The translations under genes and the position numbers were made by a program. A stretch of DNA of 64,000 nucleotides from [Flexibacter] sp. ATCC 35208 (lineage in GTDB: Bacteria > Bacteroidota > Bacteroidia > Chitinophagales > Chitinophagaceae), in assembly GCF_001975825.1 (NCBI RefSeq), contig NZ_MTKN01000031.1, positions 25,248-89,247 of the forward strand, read 5' to 3'. Shown in pieces: positions 50,747 to 59,375 of the stretch; position 1 is the stretch's first letter, and each line of letters begins with the position of its first letter. Under the pieces are notes generated by a model that was not told the origin of the DNA, did not search any database, and worked only from the letters and a program-made list of their open reading frames with translations.

Positions 50747-52243
50747 ATGTTAAAGCAGACACAACAGCAGAAGCTATTACAGAAATTGTCGCCTCAGCAG
50801 ATTCAGCTCATGAAACTGTTGCAGGTCCCTACTGCCGTACTTGAAGAAAGGATCAAGGAGGAGCTAGAGGAGAACCCTGCCCTTGAATATGGGGAAGAGG
50901 CACATGAGGAGGAATTTAAAGATCCGCAGGATGAGTTTTCAGGTAATGAAGAAGGAGAGGGTGACGACGAGTTTGAACCAGATGGAAGTGAGAATGAGTA
51001 TGATAATATTGACATCTCCGAGTATGTAAGCGAAGGCGATGATGATATAGCAGACTATAAACTGCGCGATGATAACTACCCCGATCAGGATGAGAACAAA
51101 ACCATTCCGGTGCGGGTAGAGACGTCTTTCCACGAGCACCTGCTTGAACAATTGGGCATGCTGGAGCTGGATGAAAGAAAAAACGCCATTGCTGAGCAGA
51201 TCATTGGAAGTATTGACGACGATGGATACCTGCGCAGGGAAGTGAGTGCCATTGTGGACGACCTTTCCTTTTCACAGAACGTAAGTACAGATGAGGAAGA
51301 GATCAGGGATCTGATCAAAAAGATACAGGATTTCGATCCGCCCGGTATCTGTGCCACCGATCTGAAAGAGTGCCTGTTGCTGCAGTTGAAACGTAAGCCA
51401 CAGGACGATGATGGAGTAGCAGGCGCCTACATGATCCTGGAAAACTACTTTGACGAGTTTACCAAGAAACACTACGAGAAGATCCAGAAGGGTCTTAATA
51501 TGAGTGACGAAGGTCTGAAAGAAGCCATTGGCCAGATCATCCGTCTTACACCAAAGCCGGGTGGTAACTATGCTACGCTGAACAAGGCAGAAAGCTATGT
51601 AGTGCCAGACTTCTTTATCCTGAACAACAATGGTAAACTGGAGCTGACGCTGAATTCAAAGAATGCGCCTGATCTGCGTATTTCAGAAGGCTACCGTGAC
51701 ATGCTGAAAGAGTATGATCGTGGTGATAAAAAGGACAAGCGTCAGAAAGAGGCTGTACTTTTTATCAAGCAGAAGATTGATGCCGCCAAGTGGTTCATAG
51801 ACGCTATCAAGCAAAGGCAACATACGCTGTTGTCTACCATGGAATCTATCATGGGATACCAGAGAGAGTTTTTCCTGACAGGGGATGAAACTACCATGCG
51901 CCCAATGATCCTGAAAGATATTGCGGACATCACCCAGCTGGATATTTCTACAGTGAGCCGTGTGGCCAACAGTAAGTATGTGCAGACGGAGTTTGGTACC
52001 TTCAAACTGAAATTTTTCTTTAGCGAATCATTATCGACAGATAGTGGGGAAGAGGTATCTACCCGTGAGGTAAAGAAGATACTGTCTGACCTGATAGAAG
52101 GAGAGAACAAGCGGAAACCACTGAGCGACGAAAACCTGACGAAGATGTTGCAGGACAAGGGATATAATATTGCCCGCCGTACAGTAGCAAAGTACCGTGA
52201 GCAGCTGAATATTCCGGTAGCAAGGCTGAGGAAGGAATTATAA
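50747..52243 (+). CDS. rpoN: RNA polymerase sigma-54 factor
   Basis: 498 residues. N-terminal region I (LKQTQQQKLLQKLSPQQIQLMKLLQVPTAVLEERI) interacts with enhancer-binding activators; an acidic linker follows (about 45-120); the core-binding region is in the middle; the C-terminal DNA-binding region contains the RpoN box, here ARRTVAKYREQL (about 477-488). It directs RNA polymerase to -24/-12 promoters and needs an activator ATPase. No sigma-54 activator is in this window. It is co-oriented with rnhB, the PAP2-like gene and recA. Confidence 0.95.
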   Translation: MLKQTQQQKLLQKLSPQQIQLMKLLQVPTAVLEERIKEELEENPALEYGEEAHEEEFKDPQDEFSGNEEGEGDDEFEPDGSENEYDNIDISEYVSEGDDDIADYKLRDDNYPDQDENKTIPVRVETSFHEHLLEQLGMLELDERKNAIAEQIIGSIDDDGYLRREVSAIVDDLSFSQNVSTDEEEIRDLIKKIQDFDPPGICATDLKECLLLQLKRKPQDDDGVAGAYMILENYFDEFTKKHYEKIQKGLNMSDEGLKEAIGQIIRLTPKPGGNYATLNKAESYVVPDFFILNNNGKLELTLNSKNAPDLRISEGYRDMLKEYDRGDKKDKRQKEAVLFIKQKIDAAKWFIDAIKQRQHTLLSTMESIMGYQREFFLTGDETTMRPMILKDIADITQLDISTVSRVANSKYVQTEFGTFKLKFFFSESLSTDSGEEVSTREVKKILSDLIEGENKRKPLSDENLTKMLQDKGYNIARRTVAKYREQLNIPVARLRKEL

Positions 52244-52282
52244 TAGGGCCGCTGTACAGCCCGAAATGTACACATGATTTAA

Positions 52283-52975
52283 ATGGAACAAGCAACTATA
52301 CACGCAACAGATAACCGGCCTGAACAAGCGTCGGATTTTAGTCCCGTGCTTCGCGGGATCTCAATGTTCATTTCTTATCTGCTGCATCCTCTTTTTATAC
52401 CGCTGCTGGTGACCTGGCTGGTGGTGCATGCACTGCCTGAGTACTTTGTGACCTTCAAACAGATCAGTTTCCGGTTTGCTTACGATACCCTGTACTTCAG
52501 GGTCATCGCGATCAGTATCTTTTTTCCTGCACTGACGGTAGGGCTTTCCAGGGCGCTGAACTTTATAGATAGTTTGCACCTGCGTACCCAAAAGGATCGT
52601 ATCATACCATATATTGCCTGCACGATTTACTACTTCTGGGCATTTTATGCCTTTAAAAAGCAGGGTGTAGCACCACCTTTCTTCAATGTCTTCTTTTTAG
52701 GGGTGTTTCTTGCGGTTAGCCTGGCCATGGTGCTCAATACGAGAATGAAAGTGAGCATGCATACAGTAGGCTGGGGCGGCGTGATCGGGTTTATCCTGAT
52801 CGTGATGTTCAGTCTGCAGTTGAATGTAAGCGGCGTATTGATACTAGCCTTGTTCCTTTCAGCTATTGTTGCAACTGCACGCCTTATATTGAATGCCCAT
52901 GAACCAGTGGAGATTTACGCTGGTTTCCTGGTGGGTATACTGGCACAACTGATCGCATATGTCATAGTCGGATAA
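52283..52975 (+). CDS. PAP2-like integral membrane protein with a degenerate active site
   Basis: 230 residues with six to seven membrane helices. The C-terminal half contains KVSMHTVGWGGVIG and ARLILNAHEPVEIYAGF, which resemble the C2 (SGH) and C3 (R-x5-H-x3-D) motifs of PAP2-type acid phosphatases: S-M-H-T and R...H-E-P-V-E. The first motif (K-x6-R-P) is replaced by LRTQKDRIIP, and the last Asp is Glu. It is therefore either a divergent phosphatase of undecaprenyl or lipid phosphates or a non-enzymatic relative. It follows rpoN by about 40 nt and may be in the same transcript. Confidence 0.7.
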   Translation: MEQATIHATDNRPEQASDFSPVLRGISMFISYLLHPLFIPLLVTWLVVHALPEYFVTFKQISFRFAYDTLYFRVIAISIFFPALTVGLSRALNFIDSLHLRTQKDRIIPYIACTIYYFWAFYAFKKQGVAPPFFNVFFLGVFLAVSLAMVLNTRMKVSMHTVGWGGVIGFILIVMFSLQLNVSGVLILALFLSAIVATARLILNAHEPVEIYAGFLVGILAQLIAYVIVG

Positions 52976-53105
52976 GAGAAATTTTACCCTTTTTTTTCAG
53001 TTATTTTCTGGCTGCGCAAATTCAGTGCGCGAGGGCATCTCATCTTTGTAGTGTTATTTGATAATTGACATCTGCGTCTGTTGTGAGTTAACCCCCTCAT
53101 TTTAT

Positions 53106-53151
53106 TTTGCTAGCTAATTTAGCAAAGCTCGTAAAATGCTAAAAATTTTAG
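53106..53151 (+). promoter_or_regulatory. Clustered palindromes upstream of recA
   Basis: TTTGCTA / TAGCAAA (53106-53112, 53120-53126) encloses an 11-bp palindrome GCTAA-T-TTAGC (53113-53123), and CTAAAA-A-TTTTAG (53139-53151) follows. They lie 60-105 nt before the recA ATG and could be operator sites, for example for an SOS-type repressor. Inferred only; no known box is matched. Confidence 0.3.
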
Positions 53152-53211
53152 GAAAATAGAAAATTATATAATAATTTAGCACACCATTAATTTGTAAAAA
53201 ATCTTACTAAT

Positions 53212-54222
53212 ATGTCTACAGCAAATACAGATAAACTGAAGGCCCTGCGCCTTACGATGGACAAGATCGAGAAGGATTTTGGAAAGGGATCCGTGATGAT
53301 GATGGGAGAGAAGGGAGTTGTTCCTATGGAGGTTATCTCTACTGGTTCGCTGGGACTTGACATTGCGTTAGGTATTGGTGGTCTCCCCAAAGGAAGGATC
53401 ATAGAAATTTACGGTCCTGAATCATCTGGTAAAACGACAGTAGCTATACATACGATTGCAGAAGCCCAGAAAAAGGGAGGTATCTGTGCAATTATCGATG
53501 CGGAACACGCATTTGACAGTTCTTATGCCCAGCGTCTGGGTGTGGATGTCGATTCACTGCTGATCTCTCAGCCAGACCATGGTGAGCAGGCATTGGAAAT
53601 TGCTGACCGTCTGATCCTCTCCGGAGCGGTAGATGTGGTGGTGATTGACTCCGTAGCAGCCCTGGTACCAAAGGGTGAACTGGAAGGTGAGATGGGTGAA
53701 AGCAAGATGGGTTTACAGGCACGTTTGATGTCTCAGGCGCTGCGTAAACTGACTGCTACCATTTCAAAAACTAATTGCTGCTGCATATTTATTAACCAGC
53801 TGCGTGAAAAGATCGGGGTGATGTTTGGAAACCCGGAAACCACAACGGGTGGTAATGCGCTCAAGTTCTATGCCTCCGTACGTCTGGATATTCGCCGTAT
53901 GACCCAGATTAAAGATGGAGATGAGGCTGTAGGTAACCGCGTGAAAGTAAAAGTGGTTAAAAACAAAGTTGCACCTCCCTTCCGCCAGGCTGAGTTCGAT
54001 ATTATCTTCGGAATGGGTATTTCCAAAGTAGGAGAGCTTATCGATATGGGTGTTGAATATGGCATTATCCAGAAAAGCGGCAGCTGGTTCAGTTATGAAT
54101 CCAACAAGCTGGGCCAGGGCCGCGATGCCGTGAAGCAATTGCTGGCAGATAATCCTGAAGTAGCTGTTGAAATTGAGGGAAAGATCAAGGCGAAGTTAGC
54201 TGAGCAGGCCGCACAGGCTTAA
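53212..54222 (+). CDS. recA: Recombinase RecA
   Basis: 336 residues. It has the N-terminal DNA-binding helix, P-loop GPESSGKTT (67-75), the VVVIDSVAALVP Walker B strand, L1/L2 loops (GEMGESKMGLQARLMSQALRKL and FGNPETTTGGNALKFYASVRLDI) and the C-terminal domain. It forms ATP-dependent filaments on single-stranded DNA for homologous recombination and SOS induction. It is the last gene of the rnhB-rpoN-PAP2-like-recA set but has its own 236-nt leader region with palindromes, so it is probably separately regulated. Confidence 0.97.
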   Translation: MSTANTDKLKALRLTMDKIEKDFGKGSVMMMGEKGVVPMEVISTGSLGLDIALGIGGLPKGRIIEIYGPESSGKTTVAIHTIAEAQKKGGICAIIDAEHAFDSSYAQRLGVDVDSLLISQPDHGEQALEIADRLILSGAVDVVVIDSVAALVPKGELEGEMGESKMGLQARLMSQALRKLTATISKTNCCCIFINQLREKIGVMFGNPETTTGGNALKFYASVRLDIRRMTQIKDGDEAVGNRVKVKVVKNKVAPPFRQAEFDIIFGMGISKVGELIDMGVEYGIIQKSGSWFSYESNKLGQGRDAVKQLLADNPEVAVEIEGKIKAKLAEQAAQA

Positions 54223-54296
54223 TTAAGAGTTGTTTTAGTTTTAGATATATTAAAGCTTAGAAATAAGCATTGGGTTAGTTAGTATTAACGTAATGT

Positions 54297-54327
54297 CCCT
54301 GCCTTTTTCAAGGCGGGGATTTTTTTG
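54297..54327 (+). terminator. Intrinsic terminator of recA
   Basis: CCCTGCCTT / AAGGCGGGG (54297-54305, 54310-54318) with one G-T pair, then a T7 run. Confidence 0.85.
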
Positions 54328-54363
54328 TGTCATAGCTTAAATATTTGTGTCATAGCGTAAATA
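54324..54363 (+). repeat. Two tandem 20-bp repeats
   Basis: The units at 54324-54343 and 54344-54363 differ at one of 20 positions (TTTGTGTCATAGC followed by T or G, then TAAATA). They sit between the recA terminator and the terminator of the M28 peptidase gene. Confidence 0.85.
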
Positions 54364-54397
54364 AAAAACGCTTCCACCATGAGGTAGAAGCGTTTAT
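54361..54397 (-). terminator. Intrinsic terminator of the M28 peptidase gene
   Basis: Minus-strand AAACGCTTC / GAAGCGTTT (54366-54374, 54387-54395 on the plus strand) with an inner ACC/GGT, then six T residues, about 20 nt after the stop at 54417. Confidence 0.8.
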
Positions 54398-54416
54398 ATA
54401 AAAGAGCTGAATCAGA

Positions 54417-55397
54417 TTAGAATTCAAATGGTCGTTTGTAGATCACTTCCAGGAGTGTTTGTCCTACTACCTGCAAGGTTCTCTTGTCAATCACCTGCAT
54501 GTTATCATTGGTCGTATGCCAGTGTGGAGCGAAGTTACCGCTTGCCTGCATAGCAATGACATCAAATGTAGGGATCATGGCGATGGTATTGATGTACACA
54601 TGGTCATCTGTGATAGTAGCGCCAGTGTTCTCATAGCGGAAGTAATCAGAATATCCAAGTCCGTTCGCCACATCCCAGAATGCCTTCATCGGGCCATAAG
54701 CGTATTGCTGTGACCCACCTTCCATATAGAACTGAGAACCTCGGCCACCCACCATATCCAGCAGGATACCGTAGTTAGCTTTATAACCTTTTACATGTGG
54801 GGTTCTGGCCCAATACTGTGTACCCAGGCAATAGCTGTTTTCATCTTCACTTACACCACTGTCTTCCACATCTTCCAGCAGAATATCGATACCCGCAGCT
54901 GGATGTTGTGCATGCAATTGACGCGCTACTTCCAGTAGCACACCTACACCACTTGCACCATCGTCTGCACCATCAAACTGTTTGGTTTTATCAAACGCAT
55001 CCTGGTCAGCATGAGGTCTGGTATCCCAGTGTGTGAGCAACAGGATACGCTGTGCAGCATCGGGATTGAAGGTCGCTATCACATTGATACAGGGAACAGA
55101 TTTACCACCGGGGATAGTCACGTTGGTCCGCTGAATGTACAGCGTATCGGCCAGTGGTTTGAACTGAGAGATGATCCAGTCCGCACAGGCTGTCTGTGCA
55201 GGTGTGGCGGGAATGCGCGGACCAAAGGTGACCTGTTTGGCAGTATAGGCGTATGCACTATCTGCATTGAAAACAGGAACATTCACATTGGACTGTTTTG
55301 TAGTGGTCGTCTCAGTAGTATCGGCTGGTTTAGTACCCGAATGACAGGCAGCAGCACAAATAGCTACTCCTGTTAAAATGCCAATCAATTTACGCAT
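54417..55397 (-). CDS. M28-family peptidase/glutaminyl cyclase-like lipoprotein
   Basis: 326 residues from the ATG at 55395-55397, which starts a lipoprotein signal (MRKLIGILTGVAICAAAC). Zinc-ligand blocks of the M28/glutaminyl cyclase fold are LLTHWDTRPHAD, DGADDGASGVGVLLEVAR (Asp), LLEDVEDSG (Glu) and the His of PHWHTTND. The single-zinc pattern with D, E and H resembles glutaminyl-peptide cyclotransferases more than aminopeptidases, which use two metals; a choice would need structure-level comparison. It would process peptides at the periplasmic face of the membrane. It follows cysS by 27 nt, so the two may be co-transcribed. Confidence 0.88.
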   Translation of the reverse strand: MRKLIGILTGVAICAAACHSGTKPADTTETTTTKQSNVNVPVFNADSAYAYTAKQVTFGPRIPATPAQTACADWIISQFKPLADTLYIQRTNVTIPGGKSVPCINVIATFNPDAAQRILLLTHWDTRPHADQDAFDKTKQFDGADDGASGVGVLLEVARQLHAQHPAAGIDILLEDVEDSGVSEDENSYCLGTQYWARTPHVKGYKANYGILLDMVGGRGSQFYMEGGSQQYAYGPMKAFWDVANGLGYSDYFRYENTGATITDDHVYINTIAMIPTFDVIAMQASGNFAPHWHTTNDNMQVIDKRTLQVVGQTLLEVIYKRPFEF

Positions 55398-55424
55398 ATG
55401 AAACAAGAACATTTTATGATCGTC

Positions 55425-56921
55425 TTACTGGATAGTATAGCTAACGCTACCATCCTTTTCATCTTTTAACTGAATGCCGGCTGCCAGCAGCTGGTTACGG
55501 ATCCTGTCTGAAGTAGCATAGTCTTTACGGGTCTTTGCTTCTTTACGCATCTCAATAATCAGTTGCATCACGCCATCCAGTGTATTATTGTCAGAAGCCA
55601 GGTTTTCCGGCTCAAGTGCGAGAATGTCTATCAGCCAGGTTTTCCAGGTCTTTTTGATTAGCTGGAAAGTATCTTCACTGATTTCATGCATTTTGATCTG
55701 TCCTCCCTTCAGGGAGTTGATCACAGGTGTTATCTCGAACAGGTTGGCCAGTACTTTGGCGGTGTTGATATCATCATTCATGAAGTCCTGGCATTCTTCG
55801 CACCAGGTACGTACCTGCTTATCCAGCTCTTCGTTCAGTTCACCACCGGTGTTGGCGTACTCGAGTTTCTGCAGTACTTCATAGGCACTCCACAGGCGTT
55901 GTAAGCCTTTTTCGGCAGCCTGCAGTGCTTCGTTGGAAAAGTCGAGCGTGCTACGGTAGTGTGTTTGCAATATGAAGAAGCGAACGGTCATTGGGCTGTA
56001 CGGTTTTTCCAGCTGATAGTTATCGCCGGTAAACAGTTCAGTGAGGCGGATAGTATTATTATACGCCTTACCCATTTTACGACCATCTATGGTGATCATG
56101 TTGTTGTGCATCCAGTAGCGGGCCATCATCTCACCGTGTGCAATTTCGCTTTGTGCGATTTCACACTCGTGGTGTGGGAACTGCAGGTCCATACCACCAC
56201 CGTGGATGTCGAACTGCGTGCCCAGGTACTTGCTGCTCATGGCAGAACACTCAATATGCCAGCCTGGGAAACCTTCTCCCCATGGGCTAGGCCAGCGCAT
56301 CAGGTGCTCGGGAGGTGCATTCTTCCATAGGGCAAAGTCTACTTTGTTACGCTTTTCATCCTGGTTTTCCAGCTCGCGGGTGGTTTCCAGCATGTCTTCC
56401 AGCACACGGCCACTGAGGATACCGTAGTCGTGGGAAGCAGCATATTTTTTTACATCAAAATATACGGAGCCATTCACCTCGTAGGCATAGCCTTTTTCGA
56501 TGATGGTTTTGATCATTTCAATCTGTTCGATGATATGACCGGTAGCCGTAGGTTCGATACTTGGCTCCAGTGTGTTGAACTCACGGAATGCCCAGTGGAA
56601 CAGGTTTGTATATTTCTGGACCAGCTCCATTGGCTCCAGCTTTTCCAGCTGCGCTTTTTTGCTGATCTTATCTTCGGCTTCACGGCCTTCTTCCTCAAAG
56701 TGACCGGCATCGGTAATATTCCTCACATAACGGACTTTGTAGCCGAGATGTTGCAGGTACCTGTATACCACGTCGAAGGTGATGTAAGGGCGGGCGTGTC
56801 CCAGGTGGGACTCCCCTGATACGGTCGGACCACACACATACATACCAACATGACCAGGATACAATGGGGTAAATACTTCCTTTTGTCGCTTCAGCGAGTT
56901 GTAAACTTTAAGCTCAGACAT
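55425..56921 (-). CDS. cysS: Cysteinyl-tRNA synthetase
   Basis: 498 residues from the ATG at 56919-56921 (MSELKVYNSLKRQ); an upstream in-frame ATG at 56942 adds seven residues. Class I motifs are HLGH (in SHLGHARPY) and KMGKAYNN near 275-282, in place of KMSKS; the zinc ligands lie in C...ECSAMSSKYLG and IHGGGMDLQFPHHECEIAQ. It charges tRNA-Cys in the cytosol. The gene precedes the M28 peptidase gene; a promoter for both is probably upstream of 56921. Confidence 0.95.
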   Translation of the reverse strand: MSELKVYNSLKRQKEVFTPLYPGHVGMYVCGPTVSGESHLGHARPYITFDVVYRYLQHLGYKVRYVRNITDAGHFEEEGREAEDKISKKAQLEKLEPMELVQKYTNLFHWAFREFNTLEPSIEPTATGHIIEQIEMIKTIIEKGYAYEVNGSVYFDVKKYAASHDYGILSGRVLEDMLETTRELENQDEKRNKVDFALWKNAPPEHLMRWPSPWGEGFPGWHIECSAMSSKYLGTQFDIHGGGMDLQFPHHECEIAQSEIAHGEMMARYWMHNNMITIDGRKMGKAYNNTIRLTELFTGDNYQLEKPYSPMTVRFFILQTHYRSTLDFSNEALQAAEKGLQRLWSAYEVLQKLEYANTGGELNEELDKQVRTWCEECQDFMNDDINTAKVLANLFEITPVINSLKGGQIKMHEISEDTFQLIKKTWKTWLIDILALEPENLASDNNTLDGVMQLIIEMRKEAKTRKDYATSDRIRNQLLAAGIQLKDEKDGSVSYTIQ

Positions 56922-56996
56922 ATCGTTTAATTCGGATTGCAAAGATAGTTATTGTTTCGTCAGGGAAATGACAGTCCCGGGCACCAGTCATCCAAA

Positions 56997-58118
56997 TTAT
57001 TTTGCATGGGTCAGGGAAAAGTTGGCAATAACGGGATAATGATCGGAGAGGTCAGAATTTATTTTACGATAAGAGTTGATTGTGAATGATTTATCGCAGA
57101 AAATATAGTCAATCCGCAGGGTAGGGGCCAGTCCGGCAAAGGTGCGGCCTATGCCACTGCCTTTTTGGAGGAAGGCGTCCTGTAAGGAGCCACGGATGGT
57201 AAAATAGGTATAAGAGGCAGGGGTATCGTTGAAGTCTCCGCATACAATAGTGCGGTAGGGACTGGTTTTGATAAAATCTGCAACGACCCGGGCCTGGCGG
57301 GCACGTCCTACATAGGCGTCCTTCATTTTTTCAACGATGTTGCGGGTGGCTACCAGCCCGCTGTCCTGTTGGTTTTTGATCTTCTGGATATTGTGGTAAT
57401 CCCGCTGATCGAAACGATAGGAGGCCAGGTGCATATTGATAATGCGGATGGTATCGCCATCTCTCACAATATCTGCATAGATCAGGCTCTCGCTGCGTGG
57501 CCCTGTGGACATCTTGATCTTGTCCGACTTGATGATCGGGTACCGGGAGTAGATAATGGAGCCCCAGTGTTGCATGCCGGCACGATTAAAGTCGCTGGAA
57601 AAATAGCGGTAGGGCAGGTGCATTTCGTGAGAGATATCTTCCCGGTTATTGAAGTCATTTTTCTTTTCTGATGTATAGAAGTCCTGGAAGCATACCACAT
57701 CCAGCTGCTGCTTTTTGATCAGGGCAAACATGGCCTGTCTGGTATACTTACTATCTTTTTCCCTGTATAATCCAAACTGGGCTACGTTGTAGCTCATCAC
57801 ACTGAGACCGTCTGGTGGGGCAGACAATTGTTTTTCTGCTGAAGGAAAGTTGAAGGCAATGAAAGCAGAGATGGACTTCCAGCCGATTACAATGGCCAGC
57901 AGAGAAAGCAGGCAGTATTTATAATCGAAGATTAGCCAGCAGATGAAGAAGAGGATTAAAATCAGTAACAGTATTGGAAACAGCAGAGTAAAAAAGCTGA
58001 TGGGCCACCACTGAACGGGAGATACAAAAGGAGCCAGGCATGCTACCAGAAAGAATAGCATGACAATGATATTGACCGTTAGAAAAAAACCTTTCGTAAA
58101 TAACCGAAGAAATCTCAA
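56997..58118 (-). CDS. Endonuclease/exonuclease/phosphatase-family protein with N-terminal membrane helices
   Basis: 373 residues with three hydrophobic segments in the first 95 residues (about 10-32, 40-62, 66-84). The catalytic domain of the EEP fold has VMSYNVAQFG, VVCFQDFY, IVCGDFNDTP and the C-terminal RIDYIF and LSDHYPVIA. The His/Asp/Asn set for phosphodiester or phosphoester hydrolysis is complete. It would act on a periplasm-facing substrate, perhaps nucleic acid or lipid head groups. The start is a TTG at 58116-58118; an in-frame stop lies just upstream. It is a tandem paralogue of the gene at 58166-59230. Confidence 0.85.
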   Translation of the reverse strand: MRFLRLFTKGFFLTVNIIVMLFFLVACLAPFVSPVQWWPISFFTLLFPILLLILILFFICWLIFDYKYCLLSLLAIVIGWKSISAFIAFNFPSAEKQLSAPPDGLSVMSYNVAQFGLYREKDSKYTRQAMFALIKKQQLDVVCFQDFYTSEKKNDFNNREDISHEMHLPYRYFSSDFNRAGMQHWGSIIYSRYPIIKSDKIKMSTGPRSESLIYADIVRDGDTIRIINMHLASYRFDQRDYHNIQKIKNQQDSGLVATRNIVEKMKDAYVGRARQARVVADFIKTSPYRTIVCGDFNDTPASYTYFTIRGSLQDAFLQKGSGIGRTFAGLAPTLRIDYIFCDKSFTINSYRKINSDLSDHYPVIANFSLTHAK

Positions 58119-58165
58119 CTCCTATCGCTTTTGCGAATAAAGATAATTGAAACGATCTAACTTTG

Positions 58166-59230
58166 TTATAGTGATAAGCTTGCCATTATTGGAAAATGTT
58201 CAAAACCCTTGTGGGGAAAGGAGCTAAAGCCATTCACATGAAAAGGTGATTGTGTAAGTATATAGTCAATGCGCAGGGTAGGTGCGAGAAAAGAGAGCGT
58301 TCTGCCAATGCCCCAGTCCTGTTCCAGAAATGCGTCCTGCAGGTTTGGTGAAATCGTGTTGTAAGTATAAGAGACGGGTACATCGTTGAAATCGCCGCAA
58401 ACGATGGCTGGATAAGGGCTTTCTTTAATTAGTGCTGCCAGTTGTTCTGCCTGTGTGGAACGCTTACCAAAGGTATTTTTCATCCTGGCTGCGAGGCCTT
58501 TGGCTTGTGATGTTTCACCTTGTAATGCAGCGTAATCTTTATGCCGGAACATATAGGATTGCAGTTGTGCAGTAAAGATGCGGATAGTATGTTCATTTAT
58601 CTTTATATCAGCCTGCAGAATACTGCTACCGCTGCCTACATCGCTGTGGCCGCAGGGAATGTGACAGGCTGATACAATAGGGTATTTAGAAAATAATACG
58701 ATACCGTATTGCCAGGTATTCCAGCGTGTTTTATCGCAGGTGAAGTAGTGATAAGGGTAGTGTAGTTTTTCTTTGATGGCACTCAGGTGATCTGTATGAT
58801 CAGGGCCATTGTTGGTATAAAATTCCTGCATGCAGAGAATGTCTGGTGTTGCTAATGCAAGGGTGCTATAAATAGATTGTTTGATAGCGGAGTCTTCAGC
58901 ATATTTTTTCAATCCCATGCTGCTGCTGTTGAAAGTCATGAGGGTGAAGCTGCCACGTTGTGGAGTTGCTGCATGGCCTGCGGGATGATGACCAAAGGTA
59001 ACCAGCAGTGCTCTGCAGGAGAGGAGGATGCCGGCCAGCGAAAGTCCCCAATAGGGTTTCTTTCGTATCATCCAATAGACCAGGTAGACCACGTTAATGA
59101 GGAATACGATGGGAAAGAATAGTCCGGCGAAGCCGCTCAGCCACCATTTACCTGGGTTAAGGTAAGGGAGCCAGCTGGAAAGGATCAGGGATAATGCGAC
59201 GATACCCGTGGCGATGAAAGCTTTTGACAA
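58166..59230 (-). CDS. Endonuclease/exonuclease/phosphatase-family protein, tandem paralogue
   Basis: 354 residues with hydrophobic helices at about 3-20, 30-52 and 58-75, then an EEP catalytic domain: LMTFNSSSMG, ILCMQEFYT, IVCGDFNDVP, RIDYIL and the final GFEHFPIMA. Domain order and membrane anchor are the same as in the next gene downstream (56997-58118), so the pair arose by duplication. The start is a TTG at 59228-59230. A 100-bp inverted-repeat element lies between this gene and the rhomboid genes upstream on the minus strand. Confidence 0.83.
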   Translation of the reverse strand: MSKAFIATGIVALSLILSSWLPYLNPGKWWLSGFAGLFFPIVFLINVVYLVYWMIRKKPYWGLSLAGILLSCRALLVTFGHHPAGHAATPQRGSFTLMTFNSSSMGLKKYAEDSAIKQSIYSTLALATPDILCMQEFYTNNGPDHTDHLSAIKEKLHYPYHYFTCDKTRWNTWQYGIVLFSKYPIVSACHIPCGHSDVGSGSSILQADIKINEHTIRIFTAQLQSYMFRHKDYAALQGETSQAKGLAARMKNTFGKRSTQAEQLAALIKESPYPAIVCGDFNDVPVSYTYNTISPNLQDAFLEQDWGIGRTLSFLAPTLRIDYILTQSPFHVNGFSSFPHKGFEHFPIMASLSL

Positions 59231-59265
59231 TGTACAGGGGTTTCTATAAAAATAACAAAATACTC

Positions 59266-59365
59266 GGGGCTGACTAAAAAGTAAAATGAAGGTGTTCAGA
59301 ATTGCGGAAAAGCAATTTCGGCTCCATCACCTACCCGAGAGGGGGGCCCCTTTTTGGTCAGCCCC
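59266..59365. repeat. 100-bp element with 16-bp terminal inverted repeats and nested stems
   Basis: GGGGCTGACTAAAAAG (59266-59281) and CTTTTTGGTCAGCCCC (59350-59365) are inverted repeats (15/16). Inside are AGGTG/CACCT and AATTGC/GCAATT stems. The 16-bp ends resemble insertion-sequence termini (a MITE-like element), or the whole could be a structured RNA. No target-site duplication is seen. Confidence 0.65.
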
Positions 59366-59375
59366 TGTTTCTTTA

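Noticed and set aside
58158..58165. Plus-strand TAACTTTG as a promoter
   Set aside because: It lies at the edge of two minus-strand genes with no plus-strand gene downstream, so it is treated as chance or an antisense start without support.
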